Shown: positions 50,479 to 60,793 of the stretch, in pieces
How positions within the stretch are numbered: the first letter of the stretch is position 1
Layout: every line of letters begins with the position of its first letter
Assembly (NCBI RefSeq): GCF_022698165.1
Contig: NZ_JALDAY010000017.1
Span: forward strand, 124,001 to 188,000
Direction of reading: 5' to 3'
DNA from: Streptomyces cylindrosporus
GTDB lineage: Bacteria; Actinomycetota; Actinomycetes; Streptomycetales; Streptomycetaceae
Length of the DNA: 64,000 nucleotides
Position numbers and translations under genes: made by a program
Notes under the pieces: generated by a model
Told to the model about the DNA's origin: nothing
Databases searched by the model: none
Seen by the model: only the letters and a program-made list of their open reading frames with translations

Positions 50479-52014
50479 CTACAGGGTCGCGGAGTTGTCG
50501 TGGTACCCGCTCGTCCGCCGGTGCGGTGCGAGCGTGGCGCTCACCGGGGTGACCGTCCAGTCCGGGTGGCCGGGCATGCGGGGGGTCTTCGTGCCGTAGA
50601 GCCAGTCGCGCAGGAAACCGGACTGGTCCTGCCCCGACACGTCCGAGGCGACGGCGATGTAGTCCTCCGTCGTCGCCGAGGAGCCCCGGTGGCGGTCGAG
50701 GAAGGCGCGCTCGACGGCGTGGAAGGTGTCCTCGCCGACCAGCTCGCGGAAGGCGTACAGGACCAGTACGCCGCCCAGGTAGCGCTGGCTGTCGAAGAGG
50801 TTGGCCGCGTTCGGCGCGGCCACCGGGCCGGAGTCGTGGCGCCATTGGTCGCCGCGCGCGTAGGTGTCCTTCATGCGGGCTTCCATCGTGGTCAGGCCGA
50901 GGGAGTCGGCCCAGCCGCGCTCGTAGCGGTACAGCAGCCCGTAGAAGTCGGCGTGGCCCTCGTTGAGCCACAGGTCGGACCAGGTGGCGGGGCTGACCAT
51001 GTTGCCGAACCAGGAATGGACCAGCTCGTGCATCATGTGCGAGCCGATCTTCTTCTCCTCCTGGAGCAGGAAGTTCGGCTTGTACAGGGTGAGGGTCTGC
51101 GTCTCCAGGCCGGTGAAGTCGAAGGCGTTCGGGTCGTCGGAGTTGCAGGGCAGCAGTCCGTACGTCTCGAACGGGAACGCCCCGAGCCGCTGCTCCAGCC
51201 AGTCGACGAGGCCGGGGGTCAGCGCGAGGGCGGGCTCCAGGGCGGTGGCCCGGGCGGCGGGGACGACGTCGCGCAGGGGCAGGCCGTGCGGGCCCTGGCG
51301 GTCCTTGACGACGTAGTCGCCGACGGTGATCTGCGCGAGCTCGGTGGCCATCGGCTCGCGGGAGCGGTACGAGTACGCCGTGCGGCCGTCGGCGAGGGTC
51401 TCGACGCCGGTGAGCAGGCCGTTCGCGACGCCGCGCAGGCCGGCCGGGACGGTGACGCGGAAGGTGAAGTCCGCCTTGTCCGACGGGTGGTCGTTGCACG
51501 GGAAGACGGTGTGCGCCGAGTTCGGCTGCGGGCAGATCGCGAAGCCGTCCGGGGTGACGACCCAGGCGGTGTGCGCGAGGGCGCGGCTCGGGTCGGCGCC
51601 GTACTCGACGCAGATCGTGACGCGCGCCTTCGCGGGCAGCGGGCGGGCCGGGGTGATGCGCAGCTTCTCGTCCGCCTGCTCGAAGGCGGCGGTGCGGCCG
51701 CCGACGCGGACGGTGCGTATGTCCAGGCCGAGGGCGTCCAGGGAGAGCCGGGTCAGGGCCTGGGTGGTGCGGATCTTCAGGGTCGCCTTCGCGTCGACCA
51801 GCCTCGTCGTCGCGTCGTAGGAGAGGTCGAGGTGGTAGGCGGCGACGCGGTAGCCATCGTTGCCGAGGCTCGGGAAAACGGGGTCGCCGAGGGTCTCGGG
51901 GCCGGGAGCCGCGGCGTCCTTCGGCGCGGCGTGCGCCGTACCCCCCACCGTCAGTGCCGCGGCCGTACCGATCAGGGCGGCCGCGGGGGCCGTCACTCTG
52001 CTGCGATATCTCAT
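50479..52014 (-). CDS. secreted M1-family metallopeptidase
   Basis: A 511-residue zinc aminopeptidase-type protein with a signal peptide (APAAALIGTAAALTVGGTAHAA). The zinc site is HELVH (His329, Glu330, His333) and Glu352 (NEGHADF). The exopeptidase GxMEN motif is altered to GLETQ (302-306), seen in a subset of secreted M1 proteins. It lacks the C-terminal HEAT-like domain, so it is shorter than housekeeping PepN. It probably trims extracellular peptides. The stop codon is 1 bp from the MscS stop (convergent). Confidence 0.92.
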   Translation of the reverse strand: MRYRSRVTAPAAALIGTAAALTVGGTAHAAPKDAAAPGPETLGDPVFPSLGNDGYRVAAYHLDLSYDATTRLVDAKATLKIRTTQALTRLSLDALGLDIRTVRVGGRTAAFEQADEKLRITPARPLPAKARVTICVEYGADPSRALAHTAWVVTPDGFAICPQPNSAHTVFPCNDHPSDKADFTFRVTVPAGLRGVANGLLTGVETLADGRTAYSYRSREPMATELAQITVGDYVVKDRQGPHGLPLRDVVPAARATALEPALALTPGLVDWLEQRLGAFPFETYGLLPCNSDDPNAFDFTGLETQTLTLYKPNFLLQEEKKIGSHMMHELVHSWFGNMVSPATWSDLWLNEGHADFYGLLYRYERGWADSLGLTTMEARMKDTYARGDQWRHDSGPVAAPNAANLFDSQRYLGGVLVLYAFRELVGEDTFHAVERAFLDRHRGSSATTEDYIAVASDVSGQDQSGFLRDWLYGTKTPRMPGHPDWTVTPVSATLAPHRRTSGYHDNSATL

Positions 52015-52190
52015 GGTCAGCTTTCGCTCGGACGGCCGGGTGGTCAGCTCCGGCCGTCGACGATCAGATGCACGATCTACATCCGAGACCACGAGATCCG
52101 ATGTTTGGTTGCATCGCGGCGGCAGGCACGAAGCCCGCAACCACGTAAAAGCGGTGGGGACTTCGTCCTGCGGCCGGGCGGAGGCGGGGG

Positions 52191-52466
52191 TCAGACGTGC
52201 CGGACGACGTCGTAGAAGGTCTGCGAGGCCGGAGCCGGATGCGGTACGTCGTGCCAGCCGATCTCCGCGGCGCGCTGCTCGATGGCCGCCCGGGCCGCCG
52301 CGGCGGCGGCCTCGTCCTCGAAGAACGCGATGGAGAGTCCGTTGCCGGTGGCGGGGTCGATCAGGTGATACGCGCCATGGACGCCGGGAACGCCGGCCGA
52401 GGCCTCCAGGACCCAGTCCCGGTCGTCGGTCGGCATCGGTTCCCACACAGCCACTCGAGCGATCAC
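52191..52466 (-). CDS. small dimeric alpha/beta-barrel-like hypothetical protein
   Basis: 91 residues starting at a GTG behind AGGAGG. The order of strands and helices (IARVAVWEPM...GVHGAYHLIDPATGNGLSIAFFEDEAAAAAARAAIEQRA) resembles antibiotic-biosynthesis-monooxygenase (ABM) or EthD-like ferredoxin-fold proteins, which act as dimers on small aromatic or reactive molecules. No catalytic residue can be assigned. It is divergent from icd, with about 107 bp between them. Confidence 0.72.
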   Translation of the reverse strand: MIARVAVWEPMPTDDRDWVLEASAGVPGVHGAYHLIDPATGNGLSIAFFEDEAAAAAARAAIEQRAAEIGWHDVPHPAPASQTFYDVVRHV

Positions 52467-52573
52467 GGCCGCCTCCTCATGTCCGTTTTGTAGACCGTAC
52501 CCCTGTCGAGTCGGCCTCGGTCACGAGATATCTTGATGTCGAGCAATGTTGCAGACGTGGAGCGGAGCACCCG

Positions 52574-54793
<2,220 letters not shown>

Positions 54794-54833
54794 ACTCGGT
54801 GACCTGACGCCGGTGACCTGACGGTCCCCGAGT

Positions 54834-54871
54834 CGCCGCCCCGGCAGGGCATTCCGCCTGCCGGGGCGGCG
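54834..54871 (+). terminator. terminator after icd
   Basis: CGCCGCCCCGGCAGG (54834-54848) pairs perfectly over 15 bp with CCTGCCGGGGCGGCG (54857-54871) around an 8-nt loop. It starts 40 bp after the icd stop and is followed by GCGTTTCC. Confidence 0.85.
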
Positions 54872-54896
54872 GCGTTTCCGGCAGAGGGACTTCCTC

Positions 54897-54910
54897 CACG
54901 CAATTGCGTG
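54897..54910. promoter_or_regulatory. perfect palindrome upstream of the second XRE gene, candidate operator
   Basis: CACGCAATTGCGTG is a perfect 14-bp palindrome 104 bp before the XRE start. It shares the GCAATTGC core with the palindrome at 3849-3860 in front of the other XRE/DUF397 locus. The local sequence is AT-richer than its surroundings, as expected for a promoter. Binding by the XRE protein is inferred, not shown. Confidence 0.55.
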
Positions 54911-55014
54911 AGCCAAATGTCTCGAACCAAGTCGGCACCGGTACAAGGCGGTTGGGCAGCGGGCACACTTGCATGAAGCAAGGCATCGGACTGTCGAGTG
55001 CGAGGGGTGAGGCG

Positions 55015-55878
55015 ATGGCCACGGCCGGGGGCCCGACGGTACGGCGGCGCCAGCTCGGATCCGAACTGCGGCGCCTGCGGGAGCACGCCGGCATGCGGAT
55101 CGAGGACGTGGCGACCCACCTGGAGTGCTCCATGTCCAAGATCAGCCGGGTGGAGACGGGCCAGGCCCCGATCAAGGCACGGGACGTACGGGACCTGCTC
55201 CAGTGGTACGGGGTCAGCGACCCGGTGCGCATCGAGACGGTCATGCAGATCCACAAGGACGCCCAGCAGCAGGGCTGGTGGACCCACTACGCGGAGGTGC
55301 TGCCCTCGGGCATGGCCACCTACGCGGGACTTGAGGCCGACGCCCGCGTCCTGCGCTCGTACGAGCCGACGTTCGTGCACGGCCTGCTGCAGACCGAGGA
55401 GTACGCCCGCGCCGTGATCGCGGCCGTACGGCCCAACGAACCGCAGGAAGTGGACCAGTTGGTGCGCTTCCGCAAGGAGCGGCAGGCGCTGCTGACCCGC
55501 GATCCGGACCCGCTGGAGCTGTGGGTGGTGATCGAGGAGAGCGCCCTGCGCCGGCCGGTCGGCGGCCGGGAGGTGATGGTGGCCCAGCTGGAGCACCTCA
55601 TCGAGGCGACGCGCCTGCCGAACGTGACGATCCAGGTCATGCCGACGTCCAAGGGCGCGCATGCCGCGCTGGCGGGCACCTTCTCCCTGCTGGAGTTCGA
55701 ACCCCGCACGCCCACCGTCGTCTACGTCAACTCCATCGCAGGCAACGTCTACCTGGAGAAGGAGCGCGACGTGCGCACCTTCATCCAGACCTTCGACCTG
55801 GTGCGGGCCGCCGCTCCGGACCCGCACGACACATCCGTGACCCTGGAGCGGATCGCAAGGGAGATGCACGCGTCATGA
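55015..55878 (+). CDS. XRE-family regulator with DUF5753 domain
   Basis: A 287-residue regulator. The helix-turn-helix is at about residues 12-65 (LGSELRRLREHAGMRIEDVATHLECSMSKISRVETG). DUF5753 covers about 95-275 (SYEPTFVHGLLQTEEYARAVI; GNVYLEKERDVRTFI). The ATG at 55015 has GAGGGGTGAGG before it; an in-frame ATG at 54973 would add 14 residues without a ribosome site. Its stop overlaps the DUF397 start (ATGA), so both are made together. A palindromic candidate operator lies at 54897-54910. Confidence 0.92.
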   Translation: MATAGGPTVRRRQLGSELRRLREHAGMRIEDVATHLECSMSKISRVETGQAPIKARDVRDLLQWYGVSDPVRIETVMQIHKDAQQQGWWTHYAEVLPSGMATYAGLEADARVLRSYEPTFVHGLLQTEEYARAVIAAVRPNEPQEVDQLVRFRKERQALLTRDPDPLELWVVIEESALRRPVGGREVMVAQLEHLIEATRLPNVTIQVMPTSKGAHAALAGTFSLLEFEPRTPTVVYVNSIAGNVYLEKERDVRTFIQTFDLVRAAAPDPHDTSVTLERIAREMHAS

Positions 55879-56105
55879 GCACGCACCACGTCCGCCAACC
55901 GTCGCAGGCCGAGCTGATATGCGCCGACTGGCGCAAGAGCAGCCGCAGTTCGGGCAATGGAGCATGCGTCGAGGTCGCCGTCGTCGGCGATGTCGTCGCC
56001 GTCCGGGACTCCAAGCACACCGACGGCGACGCCCTCGTGTTCTCGCCGCACGAATGGCGCAGGTTCCTCGACGCGGCGGGCGCGGGCCCCGTCCGCCGTC
56101 ACTGA
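55875..56105 (+). CDS. DUF397 domain small protein
   Basis: A 76-residue DUF397 protein: ICADWRKSSRSSGNGACVEVA, then VAVRDSKHTDGDALVFSPHEWRRFLDA. It overlaps the XRE stop by 4 bp and is the obvious partner of that regulator. In studied Streptomyces pairs the DUF397 protein modulates its XRE protein; here the tight coupling suggests fixed stoichiometry. It is 76 residues against 80 for the paralogue at 3933. Confidence 0.9.
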   Translation: MSTHHVRQPSQAELICADWRKSSRSSGNGACVEVAVVGDVVAVRDSKHTDGDALVFSPHEWRRFLDAAGAGPVRRH

Positions 56106-56117
56106 GCGGAGCAGCCC

Positions 56118-56708
56118 ATGGACGCCCACGCCTCCGGCCCCTTCTACGCGACGGACACCTTCTGGGCCGCGGCCGGAGTGGTCGTCGCCGTCCTCGGGGG
56201 CTGGGGCGCGATCTGGGCGGCGTTCAGGGTCTCCCATCCCAGGCGGCGCCTGACCTACGCCGTGACCCATGCCCGGCTGGTGCGGCGGCGTATCGACGGC
56301 AGCCTGGAGATCCGGCGCAACGGCACCCTGCTGGCCGATCCGCACCTGGTCACGGTGGTGCTGACCAACCGGGGGCGGCGGGACATCGCCAGCAGCGCCT
56401 TCGACCGGGGCGAGCCGTTCCGGGTGAGCCTCGGTGTGCCGTACGCCGAGATCCTCGCCGGCGAGTGCCTGCCGAGCGCGGCGCTGGCCCCGCCGGCCCG
56501 GATCCACGGCACGGAGCTGAGGATCGGTCCCGGGCGGATCGGCAGCGGCACGACGATCACCTACCAGTTGCTGGTCGACAGGGAACCGTCGTACTCCTGC
56601 CGGCACTCCCTCCTGGACGTACGCGTGCAGTCCGCCCCCGCGCCGCCCCTTCAGTGGGGAAGGACCAGTTCCAGGTCGAGCCAGCGGGCCAGGTCCGCGA
56701 TCTCCTGA
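56118..56708 (+). CDS. membrane-anchored hypothetical protein
   Basis: A 196-residue protein with one N-terminal transmembrane helix (FWAAAGVVVAVLGGWGAIWAAF). The soluble domain follows the membrane with a basic patch (SHPRRRLTYAVTHARLVRRR) and has beta-rich character. It begins 12 bp after the DUF397 gene and is probably co-transcribed. Its last 58 bp overlap the end of the convergent HTH_42 gene, and the final 20 residues (RTSSRSSQRARSAIS) look like read-through of that antisense sequence. The function is unknown. Confidence 0.65.
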   Translation: MDAHASGPFYATDTFWAAAGVVVAVLGGWGAIWAAFRVSHPRRRLTYAVTHARLVRRRIDGSLEIRRNGTLLADPHLVTVVLTNRGRRDIASSAFDRGEPFRVSLGVPYAEILAGECLPSAALAPPARIHGTELRIGPGRIGSGTTITYQLLVDREPSYSCRHSLLDVRVQSAPAPPLQWGRTSSRSSQRARSAIS

Positions 56709-57754
56709 CCGACCTCGTGGCGCACGGCCGCTTCGAAGGGCACGTCCTCGTGGATCGCGTGCACCTCCAGCACCCCGGCCTTGCGGTCGGCGGTGGCGTC
56801 CAGCTTCCCGACCAGTCGGTCGCCGTGCAGGATCGGGAGCGCGAAGTAGCCCCAGCGGCGCTTGGCGGCGGGCTTGTACATCTCCAGCTGGTACTCGTAC
56901 TCGAACAGCTGGGTGGTGCGTCTGCGGTCGTGGACGAGGCGGTCGAACGGGGACAGCAGGGCCGTACGACCCTCGAAGGGCCGCCCCAACTGGGCGGGAT
57001 CCACGCGCCACTTGCCCCGCACGCCCTCGACGACGGCCTCCTCGCCCGCCTCGCCCACGTCGGCCGGTTCGACCTGGCACTCGGGTCCGCGGGCGCGGGC
57101 TATGCCGAGGGCGCGCAGGCGCCGTTCGTCGCGGATGCGCAGGGCCTCCTCGACCGGGACCGGCGGGGTGTCCGGATAGACCCGCTCGGCGAGGTCCCAG
57201 AGGCGGTCGCCGCCGCCACGGCCCGCGACGGCGACCTCGCCCCGCTGCACCATCAGCTCCAGGAGCTTGGTGACATTGCGGTTGTTCGTCCAGCCGCTCG
57301 ACCTCCACGGCTCGGCGCAGGTGTCCGGCAGGGCGCGGGAGGGCAGCGGTCCCTCGGCGCCGAGGCGGGCGAGGACGTCCTTGCGGCAGGCGTCGTTGGC
57401 CGCCACCCAGGTGCGGTGGTACTCCCGCCACGAGGACGGCGTCCCCCGCTCCGGCCACTCGGCCATCTCGGCGCGGTACAGGGCGAGATCCTCGGCGGGC
57501 CGGATCATCGCCTGCAGCTCGAGCAGCGACCGCTTCTCCAGCGCGGCCGTCAACTCGTCCGGTTCGTACGTCGGTCCAAGTCTGCTCCAGGCCACCAGAT
57601 CGGCGTTGGGGGCGACCGCCGCGGTCGGGTCGATCTGCAGCAGGGTCAGCCCGCGGACCACGGCGGGCAGCCCGTCCGGGCGCACGGCGTCCAGGAGCTG
57701 GGCACGGACGGCGATACGGCGGGCGTCGGTACGCGAGAGCTCGTGGACGGTCAT
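56651..57754 (-). CDS. HTH_42 (YcaQ/AlkX-like) winged-helix DNA repair-type protein
   Basis: A 367-residue protein of the PF06224 family. The early LTLLQIDPTAAVAPNADLVAWSRLG segment carries the Gln40-x-Asp42 catalytic motif; QxD is typical of the AlkX branch and QxQ of AlkZ/YcaQ. Winged-helix repeats and the FEYEYQLEMYKPAAKRRWGYFALPIL block are conserved. Family members are DNA glycosylases that unhook interstrand crosslinks or remove alkylated bases, and some protect producers of DNA-damaging antibiotics. No such cluster is adjacent. The ATG at 57752-57754 is used. Confidence 0.9.
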   Translation of the reverse strand: MTVHELSRTDARRIAVRAQLLDAVRPDGLPAVVRGLTLLQIDPTAAVAPNADLVAWSRLGPTYEPDELTAALEKRSLLELQAMIRPAEDLALYRAEMAEWPERGTPSSWREYHRTWVAANDACRKDVLARLGAEGPLPSRALPDTCAEPWRSSGWTNNRNVTKLLELMVQRGEVAVAGRGGGDRLWDLAERVYPDTPPVPVEEALRIRDERRLRALGIARARGPECQVEPADVGEAGEEAVVEGVRGKWRVDPAQLGRPFEGRTALLSPFDRLVHDRRRTTQLFEYEYQLEMYKPAAKRRWGYFALPILHGDRLVGKLDATADRKAGVLEVHAIHEDVPFEAAVRHEVGQEIADLARWLDLELVLPH

Positions 57755-57813
57755 GGTTCGAGACTAGGACCCGGGTCTGACAACGGCCCGTGCTCAGCCG
57801 TCATACTGTCGGC

Positions 57814-58131
57814 ATGGGATTCGCCGTCTTCATGACCCTGCCGGGGCTGGTCATCCTGCTCACCGTCATCGCCTTCGCCGATCAGCTGCTGCTGCGGGCC
57901 GGACGGGCCGGGCTGCTGCCGTGGCGCGGCGGGCGGCAGGGGCAGGTGTCGGCGACCGGGTTCGAGCAGCTTCACGCGAGCTTCTCGCCGGGCAAGCAGA
58001 ACGAGCTCAAGGAGCGGCAGTCGTCGCTGGTGATGCGGGACGACGAGGAGGACGGGGCACCGCCGCACCGGACGACCGTCGATCTGGACGGCGGTCTCGC
58101 GGTCGTACGGATATCCCGGGGCGACCGCTAG
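57814..58131 (+). CDS. DUF6191-type small membrane protein
   Basis: 105 residues with one N-terminal transmembrane helix (MTLPGLVILLTVIAFADQLLL) and a hydrophilic tail (FEQLHASFSPGKQNELKERQSS) matching the Streptomyces DUF6191 pattern. The ATG at 57814 begins MGFAVFMTLPG; an upstream CTG/ATG in frame adds eight polar residues. It is divergent from the HTH_42 gene. The function is unknown. Confidence 0.75.
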   Translation: MGFAVFMTLPGLVILLTVIAFADQLLLRAGRAGLLPWRGGRQGQVSATGFEQLHASFSPGKQNELKERQSSLVMRDDEEDGAPPHRTTVDLDGGLAVVRISRGDR

Positions 58132-58154
58132 CCACCGGCTGGCAGGCTGTGGCC

Positions 58155-58700
58155 ATGGAGTTCTTCTGTTACCACCGTGACCGGGTCGGGTCCCTCGCGC
58201 TGCGGGAAGAGCTGGCGGAAGCGCACTGGTCGTACATGGACCGGTTCGAGGCCGAGCTGATCGCACGTGGTCCGACCTTCGGTGGCGACGGTGAGACGCC
58301 CACCGGCAGTGTGCACGTCGTCGATCTCCCGGATCCCGCCGCCGCCCGCGCGTTCGCCTTCGACGAGCCCAACTACCAGGCCGGCGTGTACCGCGACGTG
58401 CTGCTGCGCCGGTGGCGCAATCTGCTGGGGCGCACCATGTGGGAGTTCCCGGGTGGCCGCAGCGGCGGCAACCGGTACCTGGTGCTCGGGTTCGGTTCAG
58501 GCGAGGCCGCCGATCTCGACGTACCGGCCGACGAGGACCTTGTCGCCTACGGTCCGCTGCTGTCGGACGACGGCGCCCGCTGGCTCGGCACCGCGGCGCT
58601 GGTCCGGGCGCCGGACCCGGACAAGGCGCGGGCCGTGCTGACCGCCGAGCGGTACGCCGACATCGAGGTGCACGAGTGGGAGTTCGGCGGGCGGCGATGA
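58155..58700 (+). CDS. tandem YCII-domain protein
   Basis: 181 residues with two YciI-like ferredoxin-fold units: residues 1 to about 95 (FFCYHRDRVGSLALREELAEAHWSYMD) and about 100-178 (YLVLGFGSGEAADLDVPAD...). The first unit keeps the family His/Asp active-site pattern (His in EAHWSYM and Asp in VDLPDP). Members include dehalogenase- and isomerase-like enzymes, but most are uncharacterised. The end overlaps the next gene's start by 4 bp (ATGA). Confidence 0.85.
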   Translation: MEFFCYHRDRVGSLALREELAEAHWSYMDRFEAELIARGPTFGGDGETPTGSVHVVDLPDPAAARAFAFDEPNYQAGVYRDVLLRRWRNLLGRTMWEFPGGRSGGNRYLVLGFGSGEAADLDVPADEDLVAYGPLLSDDGARWLGTAALVRAPDPDKARAVLTAERYADIEVHEWEFGGRR

Positions 58701-59488
58701 CGGCACCCTCGTACGAGTTCCTGCCCGGCGCCGCCGACTCCCCCGTGATCCTGCACGTGCCGCACTCGGCGCGGGAGGTACCGGCCTCGGTGCGGGCCGG
58801 GATCGTGCTGGACGACGCCGCCCTGGCGCGGGAGTTGGACCACATCACCGACGCGCACACGGCCGAACTCGCCGAGGCCGCCGCCGAGTTGGCGGGACCG
58901 GCTCCCTGGCGGTTCGTGAACCGGCTGTCGCGGCTGGTCGTCGACCCGGAGCGCTTCCCCGACGAGCGGGAGGAGATGCTGTCCGTCGGGATGGGCGCCG
59001 TGTACACGCGGACGACCCACCGGGAGGTGCTGCGGCCCGGCGACGGCGACCCCCAGCCATTGATCGACCGCTACTTCCGGCCGTACGCGCAGGCCATGAC
59101 GGAGGCGGTGGCGGACCGGCTGGCGGCGACCGGGCGGGCCGTCATCATCGACGTCCACTCCTATCCGAGCGCCGCGCTGCCCTACGAGCTGCACGGCGCG
59201 GGGCCGCGGCCGCCCGTCTGCCTGGGCACCGACCCCTTCCACACGCCGCCCGAACTGCTGGAGGCCGCACGAGAGGCCTTCGCCGGCTGCGGGGAGACGG
59301 GGCTGGACAGTCCGTTCAGCGGGACGTACGTACCCCTGGAGTTCTACGGCAAGGACGCGCGCGTGTCCGCTCTCATGGTGGAGATCCGGCGGGACACGTA
59401 CATGACCGAGCCGAGTGGGCCCGCCGGGCCGGGGCTCGGGCGGCTCGCGGCGGCGCTGGCCGGGCTCGTCGACGCCGTGTCGGGCTGA
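58697..59488 (+). CDS. N-formylglutamate amidohydrolase family protein
   Basis: A 263-residue HutG/FGase-like zinc hydrolase. Metal-binding and catalytic features are the early VILHVPHSAREVP, the RFVNRLSRLVVDPERFPDE stretch, and VIIDVHSYPSAALP with the Asp-x-His metal site. It hydrolyses N-formyl amino acids such as N-formylglutamate in histidine breakdown; other hut genes are absent here. It is translationally coupled to the YCII gene, which suggests a joint but unknown pathway. Confidence 0.88.
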   Translation: MTAPSYEFLPGAADSPVILHVPHSAREVPASVRAGIVLDDAALARELDHITDAHTAELAEAAAELAGPAPWRFVNRLSRLVVDPERFPDEREEMLSVGMGAVYTRTTHREVLRPGDGDPQPLIDRYFRPYAQAMTEAVADRLAATGRAVIIDVHSYPSAALPYELHGAGPRPPVCLGTDPFHTPPELLEAAREAFAGCGETGLDSPFSGTYVPLEFYGKDARVSALMVEIRRDTYMTEPSGPAGPGLGRLAAALAGLVDAVSG

Positions 59489-59545
59489 CCTCCGGCTGGA
59501 GCACTCCCGCGCGACAGGCGGGCGGGGGCCGGTGAGGGTGGGGGC

Positions 59546-60772
59546 ATGACCGAGGATCCCACCCTGCTGACCGCCCAGGTCCCGCCGCCCGTGCGGGACT
59601 GGCCCGCGCTCGACCTGGCCGGCACCGAGTTCGACCCGGTGCTCGCGGACCTGATGCGCGAGGGCCCGCTGACCCGCGTCCGGCTGCCGCACGGCGAGGG
59701 CTGGGCCTGGCTGGCCACCCGCCACGCCGACGTGAAGGCGATCACCAACGACCCGCGGTTCGGCCGCGCCGAGGTCACCCGGCGCCAGGTGACCAGGCTG
59801 GCCCCGCACTTCAAGCCGCGGCCCGGTTCGCTGGCCTTCGCCGACCAGCCCGACCACAACCGGCTGCGCAAGCCGGTCGCGGGCGCCTTCACGGTGGGGG
59901 CGATGAAACGGCTGCGGCCCCGGGCGCAGGAGCTGCTCGACGAGCTGGTGGCGGGGGTGCTGCGGGACGGGCCGCCGGCCGACCTGGTCGAGCGGGTGCT
60001 GGAGCCCTTCCCGATCGCCGTGGTCAGCGAGGTGATGGGGGTGCCCGCCGAGGACCGGGAGCGGGTGCACGCCTGGACCCGGCAGATCATCTCCACCAGC
60101 GGTGGCGCCGAGGCCGCCGAGCAGGCCAAGCAGGGCATGTACGGGTGGATCACCGACACCGTCCGGGCTCGCGCGCACAGCACCGACGAGGACGTGTACT
60201 CGCTGCTCGGTGCCGCCGTCGCGCGCGGTGAGATCGGCGAGGAGGAGGCCGTCGGGCTCGCCGGGCCGCTGCAGATCGGCGGCGAGGCCGTCACCCACAA
60301 CTGCGGCCAGATGCTGTTCCTGATGCTCACCCGGCCGGAGCTGATGGCCGACATGCGTTCGCGCGAGCCGTCGGCCCGGGGACCCGTGCTCGACGAGCTG
60401 CTGCGCTACATCCCGCACCGCACCTCGGTGGGCCTGGCCCGCATCGCCCTGGAGGACGTCGACCTGCACGGCCACCGCATCGCGGCGGGCGACCCGGTGT
60501 ACGTCTCCTATCTGGCCGCCAACCGCGACCCGGACGTCTTCCCGGAACCGGACCGGATCGACACCGGCCGCGATCCCAACCCGCACCTGTCCTTCGGGAA
60601 CGGCTCGCACTACTGCACGGGCGCCGTACTGGCCCGTATGCAGACCGAGTTGATCGTCGACACACTGCTGGAGCGGATGCCGGAGCTGCGGCTCGCGGTC
60701 CCCGCGGACCAGGTCGTGTGGCGGCGCCGGACGATGATCCGGGGGCCGCTGACCCTGCCCGTCACCTGGTGA
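59546..60772 (+). CDS. cytochrome P450, soluble bacterial type
   Basis: A 408-residue class I P450. It has the heme loop FGNGSHYCTGAVLARMQ with Cys357 and the K-helix Glu284-x2-Arg287 (DELLRYIP). The I-helix region (QIGGEAVTHNCGQML) lacks a clear Ala-Gly-x2-Thr-Thr, with Glu-Ala-Val-Thr in its place. It resembles macrolide or xenobiotic P450s of Streptomyces, but no ferredoxin or biosynthetic cluster is adjacent. The start is an ATG at 59546 in GGGGGCATG context. It is convergent with the sigma-factor locus. Confidence 0.92.
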   Translation: MTEDPTLLTAQVPPPVRDWPALDLAGTEFDPVLADLMREGPLTRVRLPHGEGWAWLATRHADVKAITNDPRFGRAEVTRRQVTRLAPHFKPRPGSLAFADQPDHNRLRKPVAGAFTVGAMKRLRPRAQELLDELVAGVLRDGPPADLVERVLEPFPIAVVSEVMGVPAEDRERVHAWTRQIISTSGGAEAAEQAKQGMYGWITDTVRARAHSTDEDVYSLLGAAVARGEIGEEEAVGLAGPLQIGGEAVTHNCGQMLFLMLTRPELMADMRSREPSARGPVLDELLRYIPHRTSVGLARIALEDVDLHGHRIAAGDPVYVSYLAANRDPDVFPEPDRIDTGRDPNPHLSFGNGSHYCTGAVLARMQTELIVDTLLERMPELRLAVPADQVVWRRRTMIRGPLTLPVTW

Positions 60773-60793
60773 GGGCGCGGGCAGGGGCGCGGG

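Noticed and set aside
50500..52215. Long plus-strand frame opposite the M1 peptidase
   Set aside because: It is the antisense of a gene with a clear HExxH zinc site, is compositionally biased, and has no domain.
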